Assembly (NCBI RefSeq): GCF_032452875.1
Contig: NC_083885.1
Location: 37,675,925-37,739,924 of the forward strand
DNA length: 64,000 bases
Origin: Bos javanicus
Lineage: Eukaryota > Chordata > Mammalia > Artiodactyla > Bovidae
Direction of reading: 5' to 3'
A program made the position numbers and the translations under genes. The notes beneath the pieces are model-generated. The model did no database searches. It worked only from the letters and a program-made list of their open reading frames with translations, and was not told where the DNA came from. Positions 36,873-47,355 of this stretch are shown in pieces; position 1 is the stretch's first letter; each line of letters starts with the position of its first letter.

Positions 36873-38194
36873 TACACAAAAATAAACTCAAAATGGATTA
36901 AAGATCTAAACATAAGACCAGAAACTATAAAACTCCTAGAGGAGAACATAGGCAAAACACTCTCTGACATACATCACAGCAGGATCCTCTATGACCCACC
37001 TCCCAGAATATTGGAAATAAAAGCAAAAATAAACAAATGGGACCTAATTAATCTTAAAAGCTTCTGCACATCAAAGGAAACTGTTAGCAAGGTGAAAAGA
37101 CAGCCTTCAGAATGGGAGAAAATAATAGCAAATGAAGCAACTGACAAACAACTAATCTCAAAAATATACAAGCAACTCCTACAGCTCAACTCCAGAAAAA
37201 TAAATGACCCAATCAAAAAATGGGCCAAAGAACTATATAGACATTTCTCCAAAGAAGACATACAGAGGGCTAACAACACATGAAAAGATGCTCAACATCA
37301 CTCATTATCAGAGAGATGCAAATCAAAACCACTATGAGGTACCATTTCGCACCAGTCAGAATGGCTGCAATCCAAAAGTCTACAAAAAATAAATGCTGGA
37401 GAGGGTGTTGAGAAAAGGGAACCCTCTTACACTGTTGGTGGGAATGGAAACTAGTACAGCCACTATGGAGAACAGTGTGGAGATTCCTTAAAAAACTGGA
37501 AATAGAACTGCTTTATGATCCAGCAATCCCATTGCTGGGCATACACACTGAGGAAACCAGAAGGGAAAGAGACACGTGTACCCCAATGTTCATCACAGCA
37601 CTGTTTATAATAGCCAGGACATGGAAGCAACCTAGATGCCCATCAGCAGATGAATGGATAAGAAAGCTGTGGTACATATACACAATGGAGTATTACTCAG
37701 CCATTAAAAAGAAAACATTTGAATCAGTTTTAATGAGGTGGATGAAACTGGAGCCTACTATACAGAGTGAAGTAAGCCAGAAAGAAAAACACCAATACAG
37801 TATACTAACGCATATATATGGAATTTAGAAAGATGGTAACAATAACCCTGTGTATGAGACAGCAAAAGAGACACTGATGTATAGAACAGTCTTATGGACT
37901 CTATGGGAGAGGGAGAGGGTGGGAAGATTTGGGAGAAGGGCATTGAAACATGTAAAATATCATGTATGAAATGAGATGCCAGTCCAGGTTCAATGCACGA
38001 TACTGGATGCTTGGGGCTAGTGCACTGGGACGACCCAGAGGGATGGTATGGGGAGGGAGGAGGGAGGAGGGTTCAGGATGGGGAACACATGTATACCTGT
38101 GGCGGATTCATTTTGATATTTGGCAAAACTAATACAATTATGTAAAGCTTAAAAATTAAAAAAAAAAAAAAGAAAGAAATCTCCCCCCCCAAAA
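36873..38194 (+). pseudogene. Ruminant L1, 5'-truncated, ORF2 C-terminus and 3'UTR
   Basis: About 1.3 kb from the C-terminal third of ORF2 to a poly-A tail. The last open block (37475-37828) includes the conserved CPSADEW and YSAIKKK stretches and ends at TAG. Upstream ORF2 sequence is frameshifted (37011-37283 and 37204-37392 are in different frames). The 3'UTR carries a G-rich tract near 38050-38075. An 18-bp duplication AAAAAGAATGCATGGTTT lies at 36855-36872 and 38195-38212. The tail is A-rich and interrupted by a C8 run (about 38183-38190). Confidence 0.97.
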
Positions 38195-38212
38195 AAAAAG
38201 AATGCATGGTTT

Positions 38213-38619
38213 GTATGTTTTCTAAAATCATATATTTGTGAAGATATTTTTTCTTCTTTGTTTAGGTATACATTTCTTGAGTTGTACCATTTCCCTTCAA
38301 ATTTCTGTAATTTTGTTATATTGATTTCTACATCAAAAGAAAGTCTGAGGCAAGGCTCTTTTTTTCTGTGTATAATCATTGGTGTGTGTGTGTGTGTGTT
38401 GTTTTTCTATGCCTTGGTATTTATGAGACTTCATTCTTGTAACTCAAAAATTTTGATAGGAAGCACCTAAGTATGGGTTTGAATAATAATAATCAACCTT
38501 TTCATCTTTATCCACTGGAATTTTTTCAGTTGATGAGTGTTTTTGTCTATTATAACTTAAATTATTAGAGTTGTCACATGTATTATGATCTTCTCAAGAA
38601 CCCCAGTGATCTAGATGTT
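38213..38619. other. Spacer with (GT)n tract
   Basis: Unique AT-rich sequence. (GT)n runs from about 38383 to 38401. Confidence 0.5.
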
Positions 38620-38745
38620 GAAACAGTACGTTCTATGAAGGCAGGAGCCATAGAAGTCTTATTCACCGCTCTGTACCTGGGTATATAGGTCTAATGCCTG
38701 GTGTATTCTAGACATTCATATATAGTCAGATAGATGAATGATAAA
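38620..38745 (+). mobile_element. L2 LINE 3' end (diverged)
   Basis: 'ctatgaaggcaggagccat', 'attcaccgctctgtacctgg' and 'tagatgaatgataaa' parallel the L2 terminus in sense orientation. Confidence 0.5.
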
Positions 38746-39169
38746 CCCCATCTCTGACCTTCATGTGTATGTTTTCCTCCCCGATAATTTTAATCTTATT
38801 TTTTCATCTGTTTGTAGGGATGTTTTGTGAAATAAGCTCACTAGGAAACTATGAAGCTGAAGGTTCTACTTCAGGATTAATATGCTCAAGGTTAACCTAC
38901 TTGGACATAGACATTGCTTCCCTTGTCTCCTTCCCCTGTTGTCTTATGAAGATTCGGCTTCACCAGAACTGTCTTTAGCTTGAGAATCAGCAAAGTTTCA
39001 TAAGTCTAACACATTCCCTCTTAACACATAATGAGTTCAAGTTCTTCCTAATTGATAATTAAATCCAAGAGTAAGGAAGAGGAAGTAAGCGAGCACCAAG
39101 CTTACTTAGCTCAGATCCAAAGCCTCCCTCTTGACCAGAGAATATCACTGATAACTGACTGCTTCTCTG
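38746..39169. other. Unique spacer
   Basis: Nothing recognised. Confidence 0.4.
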
Positions 39170-39650
39170 TCAGTTAGCCATTGTTGCATAACAAACCATC
39201 TTCAAATTTAGTGGCTTAAAACAACAGTTGTTTACTAGCTTCTTATTCTCTTTGGGCTGGGCTCATCTGTGCAGTTCTGTAAGTCTCACATGTGCACACA
39301 CATGTCACTGTAGTCAGACGGTGGGTCAACTTCAGGTGATCTTGATGGCCTCATACATGCGTCTGGTGTTAGAGGCACAAGACTGAGGGTTTCTAAAGCA
39401 GCACGAGTGGGAAAACCCCAATACACAAGCACTTTTCTAGCCTCTGATGGCGTACTTTGCTAAGGTTCCATTGGCCAGAAAGTCACCTGACTAGTTCAAA
39501 TTCAAGGGGTAGAGAAATGAACTCTGGTTCTAAATTGGAGGAACTTTCATGTCATATTGCAATGGCATGGATACAGGGAGTGAGCAAATTTGAGGCCTTC
39601 TTTAGAGTTCACCCCCAATCACTCCTATTTGGGATTCTGGAAACCAAAGG
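39170..39650 (-). mobile_element. MLT1/MaLR-type LTR, antisense
   Basis: 'ttgcataacaaaccatcttc', 'agtggcttaaaacaacagtt', 'ccattggccagaaagtcacc', 'ttcaaattcaaggggtagag' and 'gcaatggcatggatacaggg' are in antisense order. Same class as 23830-24225. It is a solo LTR remnant. Confidence 0.7.
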
Positions 39651-39856
39651 TATTCATACTGAAACATATCCATTCCTTACTCTGTTGTTCTGTTGGCCAA
39701 TTAAGTTGGAACTTAATCTAACCTTACAGTGTGTGTTTGATCTGTAGTCTCTCTGAAGAGTTACACTGTGTTCTTTCTACATTATCATTCTGGTATTTGC
39801 TGTCTTTAATGTAGATTTGCATGCTGCCAATGCATTTTTGCAATACTTTACTAACA

Positions 39857-39896
39857 TAAGGTTAGTATTGCATTTTGCAATGCAATACTAACCTTA
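39857..39896. repeat. Near-perfect palindrome (hairpin)
   Basis: Perfect 17-bp arms at 39857-39873 and 39880-39896 (left arm TAAGGTTAGTATTGCAT) around the 6-nt loop TTTGCA. Beyond one mismatch the arms continue for two more pairs. There is no terminator-like U-run and no neighbouring RNA gene. Best explained as a template-switch scar or a small foldback. Confidence 0.95.
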
Positions 39897-40202
39897 CGTA
39901 TAGTCTCTTCTTACTGCATTCATCTTTTTTTTTTTTTTAATTCTGTTACCTTTTCATGTTTTTCCTTCTAGTTTTCTGTACCTTTCATGGTGAAGTCTGT
40001 TCCACAAGCATCATATTTTTCAAAAGAAGTGATCTTTCTCTGAGTTTGTGGGATGTTTTTGTTCCCTTTCTATATAAGTCTTAGAAATGCTTTGTTTGGT
40101 GTTTGTCAACAGAATAGGGGGTTTGCTCTTATGTCTATTTTCTTGTGTGGTGGATCAGATTTCCTTCTTGGATGTGTATATGGAGGACGTATTAATGTGC
40201 AT
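39897..40202. other. AT-rich spacer
   Basis: Poly-T run at about 39927-39938. Otherwise nothing recognised. Confidence 0.4.
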
Positions 40203-40414
40203 GCATGCTCAATTACTCAGTTGTCTCTGACCCTTTTCGACCACATAGACTGCAGCCTGCCGGGCTCCTCTGTCCATGGGATTTTTCCAAGCAAGAATAC
40301 TGGAGTGGGTTGCTATTTCTTTTTCCAGGGGATTTTCCCAACCCAGGGATCAAATCCGCATCTCCTGCATTGGCAGGCAGATTCTTTACCACTGAGCCAC
40401 CTGTGGAGCCCTTT
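40203..40414 (-). mobile_element. Bov-tA SINE, antisense
   Basis: The head complement ends 'accactgagccacctgtgg' and the tail complement starts with a TGCA-rich stretch at 40199-40208. The flanks 'taatgtgcat' and 'ttatgtacat' may be a decayed TSD. Confidence 0.9.
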
Positions 40415-40689
40415 ATGTACATACCTCCTAGTCCAATTCCCAGTTTTTAGGGAGAATCATTTAGAGAGTGAATCCCTGAAAGCTCGATCTCTGTTCAAAT
40501 GGGATACATAAAAATGTCAAATTTCTGGCATGCGCTCCTTAGGTCTAAAGGCAATGAGAAATCTCTTGCTTGTTGATGATGAGGGTGATAGGGGTCATTT
40601 TGACAGCAGAGGGTATGTGATCTCTTCTCCTCTCTGCTCTGTTTATGTGCGGGTTTTGTGAGTTTTTTTGCAAACATTTTCATTAATAA
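40415..40689. other. Spacer
   Basis: Nothing recognised. Confidence 0.4.
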
Positions 40690-41000
40690 TATACATACAA
40701 AATTAAATATGTAATATATGCATATTATAAAGCATAAAATGAATATCAGTAAACTTATGACTCAGATTAAGATGAAAAACACAAACAGGGCCATGGTATC
40801 TACCTCTTGGACCTTACCTGGTCCTCATCCTACATCTGCCCACCAAGAAATAACCACTATGCTGAATATGGGGCTTACTACTCCCTTGCCTTCTCTCTTT
40901 TATGTGTAACAATTCCTTTTGGATATGCAGATACATCATGAAAGTACATGAATATAAATGTATAAAAGTGTGAAGTGTAAATAATTATAAGGTCTTTCTT
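40690..41000 (-). mobile_element. Old L1-like 3'UTR fragment, antisense (tentative)
   Basis: 'gactcagattaagatgaaaa' and 'aaataaccactatgctgaat' are reminiscent of antisense L1M 3'UTR. Diverged. Confidence 0.4.
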
Positions 41001-41059
41001 AGGGTCATTTTAATGCATGCAGAATCTTAGTATTGATCATTTGTACCTTTTCCCTTTTT

Positions 41060-41190
41060 AAATTATTTTATTCTAATTAGTTTCTCATTTTTTTTTTTCA
41101 AAAAGAACTTTTGGCTTTGATCATTTTCTATAACAGTTATTTTTCTATTTTACTAATTTCTACTCATCTTTATTATTTGATTTTGGGACT
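41060..41190 (-). mobile_element. Old L1 ORF2-like scrap, antisense (tentative)
   Basis: 'aaagaacttttggctttgat', then 'tctactcatctttattattt', resembles the complement of an L1 ORF2 segment. Too short and diverged for a firm call. Confidence 0.4.
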
Positions 41191-41232
41191 GAGTTCTGAA
41201 GAGTAGGTAGAATTTGGCCAATTTAAGAGCAT

Positions 41233-41463
41233 GAAGGGCTTCCCAGGTGGCACTAGTGATAAAAGAACCCGCTCGCCAATGCAAGAGATACAAGAGACGT
41301 GGGTTCGATCCTTGGGTTGGGAAGATCCTGTGAAGGCATGGCAACCCACTCTAGTATTCTTGCCTGGAGAATCCCAGGGACAGAGGAGACTGGTGGCCTA
41401 TAGTTCATAGGGTTGCAAAGAGTTGGACAGGACTGAAGTGACTTAGCATGCATGCATGTGTGC
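41233..41463 (+). mobile_element. Bov-tA SINE
   Basis: Full head 'gggcttcccaggtggcacta', B-box GGTTCGATCC (41302-41311), BovB-derived body and a (TGCA)n tail. Flanked by the 8-bp AAGAGCAT at 41225-41232 and 41464-41471. Confidence 0.95.
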
Positions 41464-41471
41464 AAGAGCAT

Positions 41472-44400
41472 AACATCCTTAAATATTTGTCAGTATTCAT
41501 GGGAATATTGGAAATAGTGTTTTAATGTCTGCTGTTGAATCATTAGTCCTACCAAATCCCCTGGAATTCAGAAATGTTGAATAGAAGTCTTGTACACTTA
41601 GAATCATTTGATTTCATTTAAACGTGAATATTAATTTCTGAAATATTGGTGATATTTTAAGTCTCATATTCACCTCCTAGGCTTACAACATTCACCCTAT
41701 TTCCAGAATGTCTTTGTTCCTTCTTTTTCTAACTCTTGATAAAAGCAGATTCTAAAATGGACATGTACCTCCTAGGGGTGCCACATTAGAAATTAGATGA
41801 CAGTGTTTTTCTAATAGATTTTGTCTTGTGTACATGATTCTGTCCTTAAACTATTATCGATGTTCATTTGCTTTGATTACCTGTATTCCCTCTCATGCAT
41901 CCCCTCCACCTTTAATCTGTCCCCCATTCTTGGATAGTATCAATTTTGTTCACCTAGTGTTTCTGTCTTAGAAAAAAGCAGAAGGATGACACAGTTAAAT
42001 GGGCCATTTAACTGAAGAATGGCATGTCACACATTCTTTTTCTATATGTATAATGAGAGAGAGGTATATAGGTTAATGTATGTATTTATGGAGATGAATA
42101 TTATGGCTATTTTATGATATTTAAGACTAAATGCCACAGTTGTATTTTTTTTTTTAAAGTAAGTCTAAACTTCCCTTTAAGGAAAGCCGAGAAAAGTAGT
42201 ACTTTGAAACTAGTTGGCTTAACTTAAAAAGCTCCCCTGTGACATCGGAGTGTGTTTCATGCAATTGCTTTCTTAGACTTGCTCATTAAAATATTGACTA
42301 CTCTTTTTCTTCAGTAAATGCTAATCCTGGCTCCCATGTAAATGTATTTACATTTCACTGCAGGCAGCCTGCCAGGTTAGAAATAAAACCAATTTGTTAA
42401 TATCACTATTTCCTTTTCAGCAAAGAAAATATGCATTAAATTAAAGGCTTTCTAAAAATAATAAGAAATGACTTCAGTTGATACCAACCATTTGTTTGTC
42501 TCTCTGACTTAGGCTGTGACAGCTCATCTTTATCAGCCTGCATTTCTCTGTTCCTCTCTGCTCTGACCATCTTCTGTGCCAAACTCTGGATTCTTAAAGA
42601 CCCCAGTCCAGGTGCTAATGTTCGCTTGGCCCCCTTCTCCTCACCTTTCCCACTGCTGCACCTTTGCTAGTCCCTGCCAGCACCTATCTGAGAATGCAAA
42701 ACACTGTATTTAAAAGAACGTGAGCAAATATGGTTAATCCTGGTTGATGACATGCTGCTTTACTGGAGCATTCTCCCCAGAAATCTTGGAAATCTTTGAA
42801 CTGCAAGAAGGTTCCCATTTGATTTACTATTCGTAAGTGGATCAGTGTTATTAAAATCCACAGGAGTCCTTTGTTCATTTAGTCATTCTGAGGGCCACCC
42901 ATCAAGTACTTCTACATACTATTTTGCACAAGAGCATCTTCCCAGAGCCCTTAGCTGTTTCTTAAATAATCCTTCTATAGAAAGAACTAACTATGCAACT
43001 GTACATCAAGTCATATTAGAAACTGGAGAATGTGCACATTGTGTTATCTGAACTTGGGAAGTCAAGTGAATTTTCAGTAAAGCTAACAAGATATTACCCT
43101 TGTTAGCATACTTTGCCTGGCTAAATGCTACTTTTTACTTTGTTGATTATTTTTTAATAAAATGAGTTGATTGATATTTGCTATTACTCCTGTAACTTGT
43201 AAAAAACAAAAAAGAATCATTTGCAAATGCCCATGGTCTAGTTGGTCCTGAGAAAAATAAAATCTGGCATCTAAGATTTGGTACATAAATTTTGTTACTC
43301 TCCTGATTTTTCTTCTTATTTCATTTTATTTCCCTTGTTTTCTGGTCCAGTCAAATGTTGGCCTTGTCTCTATCAATTTTTAGAAGGATGAAGTCTTACT
43401 GACAATCTTCATGTTCTCTTTCTACGTCAGGGAAAATATTAAAGAAATAAAATAGTTAACCTAAACAATGAACCATTGCCTACTTCCCACCTTTTTCTTA
43501 ACTAGCTTTAAGTCCTAGGGTCCTAAATTCTTTACTGTACTGACTCCACAATAGCCATCAAAATAAGGAAATCTTTCCCCTCTTCAGTCCTTTCACCTTT
43601 CAGAGTTTTATTCTGTCTTATACCCATTTAGTTTGAAGGGAGTTGTTGGCCTCTTGCATCATTGTTTATATATATATATATTCTTTTTTTTTCTATTGGT
43701 ATGGCATCATGTCTACTTGCTAAATCCTGTACAACCTTGAGCTGGGTGCATACCAACAGTTTAATGACCCTTCTGGTATAGTCTTTGGTCCAAAAAGTGA
43801 TTGGTGTTGAGATGCTTCTCAGGAAGAGAGATTTATCAGTACATAGTTGTTCTGTGAGGAAAACCGCCTCATTCAACTGGTAAGCGATTTATGCCCTGAA
43901 GCATGAAGATTTCATAGCCCTTGTCATTTTATCCTTCCTGGTGTCGCTGCAGGTGCTATTTTTATTCATATAAATATTTAATCTTCTATAAAACTTATTA
44001 AGCTGTTGGCCTCAATAACATTTTTTGGCAGCAAGTTTCCTAGGTTAAAGGGACACAGTCAAGTACAACAGCTTAGCTCAAGATCATAGTTTTAAATAAA
44101 GGCATAAAAGGTGATTTTTCTGAGATTTAAAAAAAAAGACTCCAGCAAAGCTGTTTGGGGTTCAGCTATGGCATTTCCCAATAATGCTTCCACTGTCTCA
44201 ATAGCACTGAGTTGGCATCTAAGAGATCCGGAAGCAAGCACAGTTGAAATTAAAGTGAGAGTAGTTCATATATATCTTTTTCTGGACCCAGTAAAGATGA
44301 AAAGTAGACAAAATGTATAGGCAATGTTCTTCACTTTCTCAGCATTCAAATCTCCACATTAAAAGTAGTTGGCTTCTTTGGATGGATACCTCCTGTTAAA

Positions 44401-45309
44401 ACAGGTGACCTTTCTCTGAGCTTCTTCATTGGGTAGAGGACCAACAGGTAATGAGTGGTGGCATCTTCTAATTCCTTTTAGATGGTTATCTGGAGATCAA
44501 GTGGAGGTTTCTCCAGTTGAATTTGATTTAGCCACAGCCATATTGGAAATTTAAACATAAGCATCTAGACTTATGTACATGGACCATCCAGATGGATGTG
44601 GATTAACTCTGGAGTCATACATTTCTTTGTCTTCCTGGGTATTTATAGGAGCTGATACATTTGGCCTTGAACTAGCTGGACAATGATGGACACTTGTACC
44701 ACAAAATATTCTGGTGTGTATAGACCTATACTGGTTTAGAGACTGTATCTAATTTAGATGAGTTAATCTCTATTGGCAGCCCTAATATAGGAAGTTTATG
44801 ACTCTTAAGGAAGAAAAATAGCATGTTAGTAATAGAACAAAACCATGGGATATGTAATGAAGTTATAAATTATGAGGAATTATAAGGACTGTATAAATTC
44901 AGAGAAGGGATTGGTTATTATTGACAAAAATGCTTTAAGTGATGGTGGTAGTTGAACTGATTCTTTTGAAAAACCTGAGATCTGGGCAAGGGAAGAGAAA
45001 GTGAGTGGGTGAGGCATTAGTGAGGAGTAGGGCAGGGCTACCATTCAATAGCAACACAACTTCAGTGTAATAGGTTCTGTGACTTCTAAAATAGATTCTC
45101 ACCTAAAGAATCATAATGAGATTAAGTGTTGGTTCAATCCAGATTATGTGGAACTAAATTTGGTGCTATTCTTTCTTTTATAATTATTATCCTTTCTACT
45201 GATGTAATTAAAAAAACATTCTCACAGGTCCAAATATCAAGGTCCAGTAATTTTTTAAAAATATCGTTAACTCATCTTGCTTAGCAATACTTTAGTTCCT
45301 TTTGTTAAA
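41472..45309. other. Long repeat-poor unique stretch
   Basis: About 3.8 kb without a recognised transposon. A (TA)n tract lies at about 43668-43681 and a small perfect inverted repeat at 43082-43107. Open frames are short and unremarkable. Candidate regulatory or intronic DNA. Confidence 0.4.
43082..43107. repeat. 9-bp perfect inverted repeat
   Basis: GCTAACAAG and CTTGTTAGC are separated by 8 nt. A small foldback that could be chance in AT-rich DNA. Confidence 0.8.
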
Positions 45310-45378
45310 TAAGTGACCAAACTGTCATACATGCTGGCTGAGTGCAGATTGGTCTAGCCACTTTAGAAACTGTATTAG

Positions 45379-45441
45379 CAGCTTTTTTATAAAGTTAAGT
45401 ATGCATATACCAGCTTTTTATAAAGTTAAGTATGCGTATAC
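45379..45441. repeat. 31/32-bp tandem duplication in an L1 relic
   Basis: CAGCTTTTTTATAAAGTTAA... (45379-45410) is repeated at 45411-45441, with one T fewer and one A/G difference. It arose after the L1 inserted, as the family has this segment once. Confidence 0.9.
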
Positions 45442-45940
45442 CATATGACCCAGAAAACCTACTCCTAGGGATTTGCCCAAGAGAAATAAAAACTTTGTCA
45501 CATCAAAACTTGTCAGTGAAAGTTTACAGTGGCTTTATTCATAATTACCCAAAGTTGTAAAGAGTACAAATGTCCTTCAGCTTGTAAGTGAATAAGCAGT
45601 GGTATATCCATATGAAGGAATACTACTTAGTAATAGAAAGGAATGGACAACATGGGAAAATCTCAAATGTATTACGCGAAGTGAAAGAAGCCAGACTCAA
45701 AAATCTCCATGCTGTTGGTTCTGTACATCCTGGAAAAGGCAAAATTATGGGAAAGATAACAGATTGGTCATTGCCCAAGGACTGGGGCTTGGGGAAAGTG
45801 TTGACTGAAATTATAAGGGTGTTTTGGGGGAGTGATGGAACTTTTTAGTATCTTGGGGTTGGTGGTGGTCACCTGACTATGCATTTGGCAAAACTCATAA
45901 AACTATACACCAAAATGAGTGGATTTTTTCATGGTATTTA

Positions 45941-46200
45941 TATGGCACCCCTCTCCAGTACTCTTGCCTGGAAAATCCCATGGACGGAGGAGCCTGGTAT
46001 ATTGCAGTCCATGGGGTCACTGAGGTTGAACACGACTGAGCGACTTCACTTTCACTTTTCACTTTCATGGATTGGAGAAGGCAATGGCAACCCGCTCCAG
46101 TGTTCTTGCCTGGAGAATCCCAGGGACGGGGAGCCTGGTGGGCTGCCGTCTATGGGGTCACACACAGTCGGACACGACTGAAGTGACTTAGCCGCGGCAG
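45941..46200 (+). mobile_element. Bov-A2 SINE, dimer
   Basis: Both monomers are complete, with the 'tttcacttttcactttcatg' linker. The tail carries GCCGCGGCAG in place of a plain CAG run. Inserted near the end of an old L1. TSD not readable. Confidence 0.93.
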
Positions 46201-46235
46201 CATACTTCAATAAAACTTACTTTAAAAAAGAAGTG

Positions 46236-46985
46236 GCCAACCATATGTTTTTCACAAATCTTGCATTATGACCTTACATGGGTTTCCTATGCTACAGTTT
46301 TCAGTGTTTCACATTCTAACATCTTTTCCCTCTTGAAAGTTTTTGTTTATAAGCTTCCATCATCCCTTGAAGAAATGTTTAGAATTCTCTTAGAATTTTG
46401 GTGGAGATGCTCAAAGACCTAAAATGAATGGTCTGAGCTCCCTTTGAAAACAAAGTATTTTATATGTAAAGAGGGACTACTTTAAAAGGACTGTTTCATA
46501 TACTGAATAGGTGACTCTTTTGAGACATGGTTATGACATGATAGAACCCATGTGACTTCTTTGCTGTGTCATGGATCCATAGACCTTATAAGATGTGGAG
46601 ATTTGAACTCTTTAAACCAGTCTACACATTCATTTTCCAGATACAAATAAACTGTCTAGTTCATTGTCTCCAAAGTTTCACTCAGGCTACTTAAAGGATA
46701 TTGAAGAAAAATCACAAAACTTGCTGTGTGGTACAGTGAAAAAAAAAAAAATCTTTTGTTCTTCAGCGATGCCAAAGCATCTATTTTTCTGTGGTTTAAA
46801 ATTTTTATTTGTATCTCACTTGCTTCTAAAATGGATTTGGGGTGGCTCCTCTTAGTAAAGTAGATGTTCTGAAATTTATCCTTTTCACTAGGTCACCTTC
46901 TCACTTCCAAACCCTTCACTTTGCTGGAACAATCTATCTGTTATCACCCTGGACAATGTACTGCCCTCTATCTGGATCTCAGCTT
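46236..46985. other. Unique stretch
   Basis: Nothing recognised. Poly-A run at about 46740-46751. Confidence 0.4.
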
Positions 46986-46989
46986 CTCT

Positions 46990-47355
46990 TTTCAAAAGTG
47001 AAGTCCAACTATGATCTGAGGGATCATCTCTTCAGTGGTCCCCAAACACCAGTTATGTTCCTTTTCCTCACATGTGTCACCCCATATTTAATTAATTATT
47101 TACTTATTCATCTCCTGTGTTGGAGAAGGCAATGGCAACCCACTCCAGTGTTCTTGCCTGGAGAATCCTAGGGACAGGGGAGCCTGGTGGGTTGCCGTCT
47201 ACGGGGTTGCACACAGTCAGACACCACTGAAGCGACTTAGCAGCAGCAACAGCATCTCCTTTGTTAGTCCCTAAGTGCTGTGGGACCGTGTGTCTCTTAA
47301 TCACTGTTGTATTCTCAGCTGACAGGAAACACTAGCAAAATATTTGTTGAATAAA
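46990..47355 (+). mobile_element. L2 LINE 3' region, split by a Bov-A2
   Basis: 'ctgagggatcatctcttcag', 'cacatgtgtcaccccatatt', then after the SINE 'gggaccgtgtgtctcttaat' and 'aatatttgttgaataaatga', the L2 3' terminus in order. Confidence 0.6.
47122..47252 (+). mobile_element. Bov-A2 SINE, single monomer
   Basis: One unit ('ggagaaggcaatggcaaccc' to 'gcgacttagcagcagcaaca'). Flanked by a 13-bp duplication CATCTCCTGTGTT/CATCTCCTTTGTT at 47109-47121 and 47253-47265 (one mismatch). Confidence 0.94.

Larger units (their letters stand above)
45310..46235 (+). mobile_element. Old L1 (L1M-type) 3' end, split by a Bov-A2
   Basis: Degraded ORF2 C-terminus to 3' end: 'accatatgacccagaaaacc', 'gtggtatatccatatgaagg', 'gcatttggcaaaactcataa', then after the SINE 'cttcaataaaac' and an A-rich end. 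An internal 31-32-bp tandem duplication lies at 45379-45441. Confidence 0.75.

Noticed and set aside
36989..37279. 96-codon minus-strand frame
   Set aside because: It is antisense to L1 ORF2 sequence.
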